Shown here piece after piece: positions 7,959 to 11,926 of a DNA stretch of 11,926 bases. Each line of letters starts with the position of its first letter. Within the stretch, counting starts at the first letter, position 1. The position numbers and the translations under genes are program-made. Under the pieces are notes generated by a model. The model had not been told where the DNA came from and did not search any database. It saw only the letters and a program-made list of their open reading frames with translations. The stretch is from Clostridia bacterium (GTDB taxonomy: Bacteria > Bacillota > Clostridia > Christensenellales > Borkfalkiaceae): positions 1 to 11,926 of the forward strand of contig JAFOHH010000070.1 in NCBI GenBank assembly GCA_017421905.1. Direction: 5' to 3'.

Positions 7959-8627
7959 ATGAATACCGTAAAAATTGCTCCCTCCGTTCTTTCTGCAAAT
8001 TTTGCAGAAATGGGTAAGGAAGTTGCTAAAATTCAAGCCGCCGGTGCAGACCTCGTCCATCTCGACGTAATGGACGGCGTTTTCGTACCCAATATTACCT
8101 TTGGTATTAAGATGGTGGAAGACGTTCGCAAAATAACCGACCTTCCGCTCGATGCACATCTTATGATCGTCCATCCCGAGCGCTACGTAGAAAAATTTGC
8201 AAAAGCAGGGGCGGATATTATTACCGTGCATGCAGAGGCATGCGGAGATACCCTTGCCCAAACGCTTACCCTTATTCGACAATGCGGCAAAAAAGCGGGC
8301 GCGGTTATCAATCCCGATACGCCTGCCTCCGCCGTAATTCCCGTGTTGCCTCTTTGCGACATGGTGCTGGTTATGAGCGTTTTTCCCGGCTTTGGCGGTC
8401 AAAAATTTATTGCAGACGTGCTTTCCAAGGTGCAAGAAATCAAATGCGCGGCAGAAAGCCTCGGCAAGACTATCGATATCGAAATCGACGGCGGCATCGA
8501 TCCCAAAACCGCTCCGCTTGCCGTGCAAGCGGGCGCAAACGTTCTTGTTGCAGGTAGCGCGGTATTCGGCGCTAGCGACTGTGCGGCTGCTATTTCCGCC
8601 TTGCGCGGTACAAAAAACGCGCAATGA
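7959..8627 (+). CDS. rpe: Ribulose-phosphate 3-epimerase
   Basis: The 222-aa TIM-barrel enzyme interconverts D-ribulose 5-phosphate and D-xylulose 5-phosphate in the pentose phosphate pathway. It opens with IAPSVLSANFAEMG. The metal and catalytic residues are all visible: H34 and D36 in HLDVMDG, H67 in DAHLMI, and D177 in IDIEIDGGI; D36 and D177 act as acid and base. The loop SVFPGFGGQKF (140-150) and the phosphate-binding end VLVAGSAVFG match the family. The ATG at 7959 has TAGGAGA (7944-7950), whose TAG is also the rlmN stop. The 3' end overlaps thiN through ATGA. The rpe-thiN order is conserved in Bacillota, and rpe is in the position that rsgA would precede. Confidence 0.97.
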   Translation: MNTVKIAPSVLSANFAEMGKEVAKIQAAGADLVHLDVMDGVFVPNITFGIKMVEDVRKITDLPLDAHLMIVHPERYVEKFAKAGADIITVHAEACGDTLAQTLTLIRQCGKKAGAVINPDTPASAVIPVLPLCDMVLVMSVFPGFGGQKFIADVLSKVQEIKCAAESLGKTIDIEIDGGIDPKTAPLAVQAGANVLVAGSAVFGASDCAAAISALRGTKNAQ

Positions 8628-9244
8628 AGGCCGTCGTTTTTTTAGGGGGAGAACCCTACCGCGGCACAATTGAAACACAAGGTGCGTTCGTCGTTGCGTG
8701 CGATGCAGGCTATTTGCAGGCGCAAAGCCGCGGCATTACGCCCGACCTTGTTCTCGGCGATTTCGATTCGCTCGGCTACGTGCCGCAAGGTGCGCTTACC
8801 GTACCTGCCGAAAAAAATTTCACCGATGGCGAAATGGCAATCGAGGAGCTTTTTTTGCGAAAGGAAAGCTTATCCCTTACCGAAATTGAGGTGTACGGCG
8901 GCGGTGGAATGAGAGAAGACCACTTTTTAGGCGTATTGCAGTTGCTTCTTTTTGCAAAAAAAAGAGGTTTGCTATTGACAATTATTACAAATTATAGTAA
9001 AATTTATTTAAAAGACGCATCTTTTTCGTCAAAATGTGGCACGAATCGGACGGTTTCTCTGATTCCTTTTTCTGGCGACGTGCATATTATAAATAGTGAG
9101 GGGCTTTATTATCCCTTAAAAAATCTCACCCTGCGACAGGGAGAAACGCGCGGCATTTCCAACCGTACAGAAAAGGAAACCTTTTCGTTGGAATTCGGCG
9201 GCGGAAATTTGCTCGTCGTAGAGGTTGCGGAGGGCTGTTTATGA
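8624..9244 (+). CDS. thiN: Thiamine diphosphokinase (ThiN/YloS type)
   Basis: The 206-aa protein transfers diphosphate from ATP to thiamine to make the cofactor thiamine diphosphate. It shows the family signatures in order: CDAGY (26-30), PDLVLGDFDS (40-49, with D46 and D48), EKNFTDGEMAI (63-73, with T67 and D68), the GGGGMREDH loop (92-100; G-R-x-D-H in other members), and near the end GISN. Length is normal. The start overlaps the rpe stop as ATGA (8624-8627), and its own stop overlaps the spoVM start in the same way, so the three are translationally coupled. Codons around 8960-9010 are noticeably richer in A and T than the neighbours and contain a promoter-like sequence. Confidence 0.93.
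   Translation: MKAVVFLGGEPYRGTIETQGAFVVACDAGYLQAQSRGITPDLVLGDFDSLGYVPQGALTVPAEKNFTDGEMAIEELFLRKESLSLTEIEVYGGGGMREDHFLGVLQLLLFAKKRGLLLTIITNYSKIYLKDASFSSKCGTNRTVSLIPFSGDVHIINSEGLYYPLKNLTLRQGETRGISNRTEKETFSLEFGGGNLLVVEVAEGCL
8975..9003 (+). promoter_or_regulatory. Promoter-like sequence inside thiN
   Basis: A perfect TTGACA (8975-8980) is followed after 17 nt by TAAAAT (8998-9003), in an A/T-rich stretch of the thiN coding region and on the coding strand. It would start transcription near 9010, giving a transcript with the 3' part of thiN and spoVM. In B. subtilis spoVM is controlled separately in sporulation, so a promoter in this place makes sense, although this one resembles the vegetative sigma-A type. 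It could also be a chance match in an A/T-rich coding stretch. Confidence 0.45.
9229..9234 (+). promoter_or_regulatory. Shine-Dalgarno site for spoVM inside thiN
   Basis: GGAGGG sits 6 nt before the ATG at 9241, an ideal spacing, within the last codons of thiN. It is strong support that the very short reading frame that follows is really translated. Confidence 0.8.
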
Positions 9245-9330
9245 AAATCGTATGCCTAAAACCACCCAAATTCGTTCGTAGTGTTTTGCGTTTCTTTTTG
9301 GTAAGAAAACGCGGCTACAGCGCGCGATAA
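9241..9330 (+). CDS. spoVM: Stage V sporulation protein SpoVM (29 aa)
   Basis: A 29-codon frame starts with ATG inside the ATGA overlap with thiN and ends at TAA 9328-9330. The peptide starts MKIVCLKPPKF and continues VRSVLRFFLV, then a basic tail. Compared by eye with B. subtilis SpoVM (26 aa), it shares M1, K2, K7, P9, K10, F11, R17, L20 and R24 without gaps, including the helix-breaking P9 and the R17 position. SpoVM is an amphipathic helix that inserts into the curved forespore outer membrane, recruits the coat ATPase SpoIVA, and is needed for coat and cortex assembly. Position also fits: spoVM directly follows thiN in B. subtilis. Such small genes are often missed by gene callers. The tail is a few residues longer than in B. 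subtilis. Confidence 0.88.
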   Translation: MKIVCLKPPKFVRSVLRFFLVRKRGYSAR

Positions 9331-9349
9331 TTATTTAAAATTAAATTTT

Positions 9350-9369
9350 GCGGCGCTTGCGCCGTTTTT
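9350..9369 (+). terminator. Intrinsic terminator after spoVM
   Basis: CGGCG (9351-9355) and CGCCG (9360-9364) form a G/C-only 5-bp stem with a CTTG loop, followed by TTTTT (9365-9369); G9350 can add a wobble pair. It lies 20 nt after the spoVM stop and closes the rsmB-to-spoVM block. The remaining 50 nt to the next gene hold a Shine-Dalgarno (AAGGAGA, 9408-9414) but no clear promoter. Confidence 0.8.
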
Positions 9370-9421
9370 AAAAGGGACAAGCGTGCGTTCGTCCTGCTTA
9401 AAATATTAAGGAGAAGAAAAT

Positions 9422-11176
9422 ATGGACTATCGTATTGAATACGAAAACTGGTTAAGTAGCCCCTTGCTTTGTAGCGAAGGGGTAGAAGAGCTTACAGCTT
9501 TAAAGGATGACGAGCAGGCGATAGAATATCGCTTTGGTGCGGAATTAGAATTCGGCACGGCAGGCATGCGCGGCATTCTCGGTTACGGTACGAATATGAT
9601 GAATATTTACACCGTTCGCAGAGCCACCCAAGGCCTTGCGGAATATATTCGCTCCCTTGGCGATAAAGCGCGTATGCAAGGCGTAGTTATTTCTTACGAT
9701 ACGAGAAAAAATTCCGAACGTTTTGCAAGAGAGGCGGCAGGTGTTCTTTCCGCAAACGGCATTCAGGTTTATTTGTTTGGCGACGTGCGTCCCGTACCTA
9801 TGCTTTCTTTCGCCGTGCGCGATATCGGTGCGGCAGCAGGTATTATGATTACCGCCAGCCACAACCCCAAAGAATATAACGGCTATAAGGTTTACGGTCC
9901 GGACGGCGCGCAAATGTCGCCCGAGGCAACCGAAAAAGTTGTATCCTATATCACGGCAATTACCGATTATTTTTCCGTAAAAAGCGACCTTTTAAAAAAG
10001 GGAAACAAGGGCTGGCTTACCCCTTACGTAAAAATCGTCGATAAAGGCGTAGATAAACGCTACTATAAGCAGCTTGCAAAACTTACTCTTTCCAAAAAAG
10101 CGGTAAAAAAGCTGGGTGGCAAAATTAAGCTCGTTTATACCCCCGTTCACGGCAGCGGATTCGTTCCCGTAACGACTATTTTAAAGAAATTAGGTATTCG
10201 CGCAACGCTTGTAGAAGAGCAAGTTGCCAAAGATTCCGAATTTTCCACCGTACAAGTTCCCAATCCCGAACTGCAAGAAACGCTTTCCAAGGGCATTGCT
10301 CTCGCTAATAAAATCGGCGCGGACGTCGTATTTGGTACCGATCCCGATTGCGATCGTCTCGGCGTTGCCATTCGCGATGCGAATAACGAATTTTTACAGC
10401 TTTCCGGCAACCAGGTTGGCATTTTGCTTCTCGATTACGTTCTTCGCCGTTTAAAGGAAGAAGATAAGTTGCCCCAAGATGGTTTCGTTGTAAAAAGCTT
10501 TGTAACTACGGGTATGGCAAAAGCTATTGCTGAAAATTACGGCGTTACCTTGTACGAAACCCCCGTTGGCTTTAAATTTATCGGCGAAAAAATTAAAGAA
10601 AGTGAAGAAAGCGGCTATGGCACGTATTTATTCGGTTTTGAAGAAAGCTGCGGTTATCTCCGCGGTGCGCACAGTCGCGATAAGGATGCCGTCGTTGCCA
10701 GTATGCTCTTTGCCGAACTCGTTTGCTACTACACCTATGCTGGCGTAAAAGTATACGATCGGTTAATGGAAATTTACGAAAAGTACGGCTACGTTTTAGA
10801 TTGCAATAAGAGCTACGCCTTCGATGGCCTTAACGCTATGGCGCGTATGAACGCCGTCGTTACCGAATTCCGCACCAAGCCGGTAGAAAGTTTCGGTATT
10901 TATAAGGTTGCCGCCATTCGCGATTACGCCGCAGGAGTTCGCCGCCTCGCCTCGCAAGAAGTTGAGGAAATGGAAATCCCCAAAAACAACGCGGTATATT
11001 ACGAAATTGAAAACGGAAGCTTCGTTTGTATTCGCCCGTCGGGTACCGAACCCAAGCTTAAAGTGTATTATTCGGTGCGCGCGCAAAATAAGGAGCTTGC
11101 CTTAAAGGCTCTTTCCGCTATTAGCGACTCCTTTAGTTCCTTGCTTGCCGAAGTTCAAAGCACGATAGAAAAATAA
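9422..11176 (+). CDS. pgcA: Alpha-D-phosphohexomutase (phosphoglucomutase/phosphomannomutase, PgcA-like)
   Basis: The 584-aa product matches the long bacterial phosphoglucomutases such as B. subtilis PgcA (about 580 aa), which interconvert glucose 1-phosphate and glucose 6-phosphate for glycan and storage-polymer synthesis. All four active-site loops are present: phosphoserine loop TASHNPKEYNGYK with S146, metal loop DPDCDR (307-312), sugar-recognition loop FEESCG (406-411), and phosphate-binding loop RPSGTEPK (538-545). The N-terminal ELEFGTAGMRG segment is also typical. Cysteine replaces the commoner Ala in the metal loop and Tyr in the sugar loop; neither is a catalytic residue. Glucose versus mannose preference cannot be decided from sequence. 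The ATG at 9422 has AAGGAGA at 9408-9414. No terminator hairpin follows before the 23S promoter. Confidence 0.93.
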   Translation: MDYRIEYENWLSSPLLCSEGVEELTALKDDEQAIEYRFGAELEFGTAGMRGILGYGTNMMNIYTVRRATQGLAEYIRSLGDKARMQGVVISYDTRKNSERFAREAAGVLSANGIQVYLFGDVRPVPMLSFAVRDIGAAAGIMITASHNPKEYNGYKVYGPDGAQMSPEATEKVVSYITAITDYFSVKSDLLKKGNKGWLTPYVKIVDKGVDKRYYKQLAKLTLSKKAVKKLGGKIKLVYTPVHGSGFVPVTTILKKLGIRATLVEEQVAKDSEFSTVQVPNPELQETLSKGIALANKIGADVVFGTDPDCDRLGVAIRDANNEFLQLSGNQVGILLLDYVLRRLKEEDKLPQDGFVVKSFVTTGMAKAIAENYGVTLYETPVGFKFIGEKIKESEESGYGTYLFGFEESCGYLRGAHSRDKDAVVASMLFAELVCYYTYAGVKVYDRLMEIYEKYGYVLDCNKSYAFDGLNAMARMNAVVTEFRTKPVESFGIYKVAAIRDYAAGVRRLASQEVEEMEIPKNNAVYYEIENGSFVCIRPSGTEPKLKVYYSVRAQNKELALKALSAISDSFSSLLAEVQSTIEK

Positions 11177-11197
11177 TAAAAAACTTGTGTAAAACAG

Positions 11198-11226
11198 TTG
11201 ACATAACATTTGAAATATGGTATAGT
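11198..11226 (+). promoter_or_regulatory. Strong promoter of the 23S rRNA transcript
   Basis: A perfect TTGACA (11198-11203) and TATAGT (11221-11226) are separated by 17 nt, with TG at 11218-11219 giving an extended -10. The upstream sequence (about 11169-11197) is rich in A and T, like an UP element. Transcription should start near 11233. The only gene downstream in the window is 23S rRNA. Confidence 0.85.
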
Positions 11227-11487
11227 AATTAGGCTGCCGACAAAAACGGCGGCCTAAACTTCGCTTTAGCGAAGTGCATAGAAGATTGACAACTGCATAG
11301 AACTGTAAAAATTAGTACAGAAAGGCAAAGAGAGATTAGAGATAATTGAGATAACAAAACAAAATTAAGTCTAATCCAGACGAAAAGGTTAATACGAAAA
11401 GAAAGTATAACGCGATTAGTCGAGAGAACTTTAGAGTTTTAAGTAGAAATTTTTAATTCGACGGAGCAGCAGAGATGCTGCAAAAAA
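11227..11487 (+). other. Leader of the 23S rRNA transcript (no gene)
   Basis: The 311-nt stretch between pgcA and 23S has no credible coding region. After the promoter and tandem hairpins, the segment ATTGACAACTGCATAG (11285-11300) resembles the conserved part of clostridial 16S-23S spacers near the boxA antitermination region, although a full boxA is not visible. GAGAT occurs three times at 11332, 11339 and 11348. A small GTCT/AGAC hairpin lies at 11369-11381, and GCAGC (11466-11470) pairs with GCTGC (11477-11481) just before the mature 23S. There is no tRNA and no trace of a 16S 3' end. The pairing partner for the 23S processing stem would lie beyond the window. Confidence 0.6.
11231..11275 (+). 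other. Two tandem hairpins at the 5' end of the 23S leader
   Basis: AGGCTGCCG (11231-11239) pairs with CGGCGGCCT (11247-11255) around an ACAAAAA loop, with one T-G wobble. Three nucleotides later ACTTCGC (11258-11264) pairs perfectly with GCGAAGT (11269-11275) around TTTA. Neither is followed by a T-run, so they are not typical terminators. They fall at or just after the predicted transcription start and may protect the RNA end or assist processing. Confidence 0.7.
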
Positions 11488-11926
11488 GATTAAGCTACAA
11501 AGAGCGTAGAGGAGGATGCCTTGGTACATGGCGCCGAAGAAGGACGTGACAAGCTGCGAAAAGCTACGGGGAGTCGCACATAGACCGTGATCCGTAGATC
11601 TCCGAATGAGGGAACTCACAACGGGTAATGCCGTTGTATCGTAAGATGAATCCATAGTCTTACGAAGGGAACCCAGGGAACTGAAACATCTAAGTACCTG
11701 GAGGAAAAGAAAGAAAATCGATTCCGAAAGTAGTGGCGAGCGAAATCGGAAGAGCCCAAACCGCATATAGCAATATGTGCGGGGTTACGGACCCCAAACG
11801 ACACTAAAATCAAAAGCAGAACTGTTTTGGAAAAGCAGAACAAAGAGGGTGAAATTCCCGTACGCGAATTTGATTGAGGGTTAGGGGTATCCAGAGTACG
11901 TCGGGACACGAGGAATCCTGACGGAA
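11488..11926 (+). rRNA. rrl: 23S ribosomal RNA, 5' end (partial, runs off the window)
   Basis: From about 11488 the sequence matches the start of 23S rRNA domain I. TTAAGC (11490-11495) aligns with the 5' end GGTTAAGC of E. coli and B. subtilis. GATGCCTTGG, GAAGAAGGACGTGA, CTCCGAATGAGGGAACTCA, GTGGCGAGCGAAATCGG and the later AAAGAGGGTGAAATTCCCGTA are recognisable conserved blocks in the correct order. The mature 5' end is estimated by alignment and may be off by a few nucleotides. About 440 of roughly 2,900 nt are in the window. No 16S gene or tRNA precedes it; the upstream neighbour is pgcA. Confidence 0.95.

Noticed and set aside
9082..9111. GCATATT (9082-9088) in thiN as a possible sigma-E -35 element for spoVM
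   Set aside because: It fits the -35 pattern, but no sequence at the right spacing resembles the sigma-E -10 box, so I do not call a sporulation promoter.
10340..10663. Cysteines in the metal and sugar loops of the phosphohexomutase (DPDCDR, EESCG) as a possible new activity
   Set aside because: The metal-binding Asp residues and the sugar-binding Glu and Ser residues are intact. I believe these Cys variants occur in clostridial homologues, so they do not suggest a new function.
11466..11487. GCAGC/GCTGC hairpin before 23S as a terminator
   Set aside because: It is followed by A residues, not T, on the + strand, and on the - strand the T-run would precede the hairpin. It is more likely part of the leader structure.
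11431..11909. Minus-strand open frames over the 23S leader and 23S rRNA
   Set aside because: They are antisense to conserved rRNA and show no protein family features.
1..11926. Mobile elements, CRISPR arrays, defence or toxin systems, prophage, riboswitches
   Set aside because: Nearly all of the sequence is accounted for by housekeeping genes, short spacers and 23S rRNA; I saw no repeats, integrases, transposases or known riboswitch cores.

Overview
This window looks like a piece of a Bacillota (Firmicutes) chromosome, most likely from a clostridial, probably uncultured, lineage. Every protein gene lies on the + strand. The gene order yicC-gmk-rpoZ-priA-def-fmt-rsmB-rlmN-rpe-thiN-spoVM is a shortened form of the well-known Bacillus subtilis block yloC-remA-gmk-rpoZ-coaBC-priA-def-fmt-rsmB-rlmN-prpC-prkC-cpgA-rpe-thiN-spoVM. 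A 29-codon spoVM gene at 9241-9330 points to an endospore-forming lineage or ancestry. A finer placement (for example within or near Christensenellales) would be a guess.

Layout. Positions 1-111 are the C-terminal BRCT end of NAD-dependent DNA ligase (ligA). A near-consensus promoter (108-136) overlaps its stop codon and starts the first operon: yicC, gmk, rpoZ (158-1845), packed with a 1-nt gap and an 8-nt overlap. A perfect 10-bp terminator hairpin (1863-1892) closes it. The second block (1931-5541) holds priA, def and fmt. After a weak hairpin come rsmB, rlmN, rpe, thiN and the tiny spoVM (5614-9330), closed by a compact terminator (9350-9369). A promoter-like sequence inside thiN (8975-9003) could serve spoVM. 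An alpha-D-phosphohexomutase gene (9422-11176) stands alone. The window ends with a strong extended -10 promoter (11198-11226), a structured leader of about 255 nt, and the first about 440 nt of a 23S rRNA gene that has no 16S gene upstream.

How the genes fit together. Most serve information processing: DNA joining (ligA), replication restart (priA), RNA turnover (yicC), transcription (rpoZ), GTP precursor supply (gmk), N-formylmethionine addition and removal (fmt, def), and rRNA modification (rsmB on 16S, rlmN on 23S), next to 23S rRNA itself. rpe and the phosphohexomutase belong to sugar-phosphate metabolism, thiN makes thiamine diphosphate, and spoVM anchors the spore coat. I see no mobile element, CRISPR array, defence island or clearly new system. 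The most unusual items are the unlinked 23S gene with its own promoter, the easily missed spoVM, and the absence of remA, coaBC, the stp/prkC signalling pair and rsgA from their usual places.
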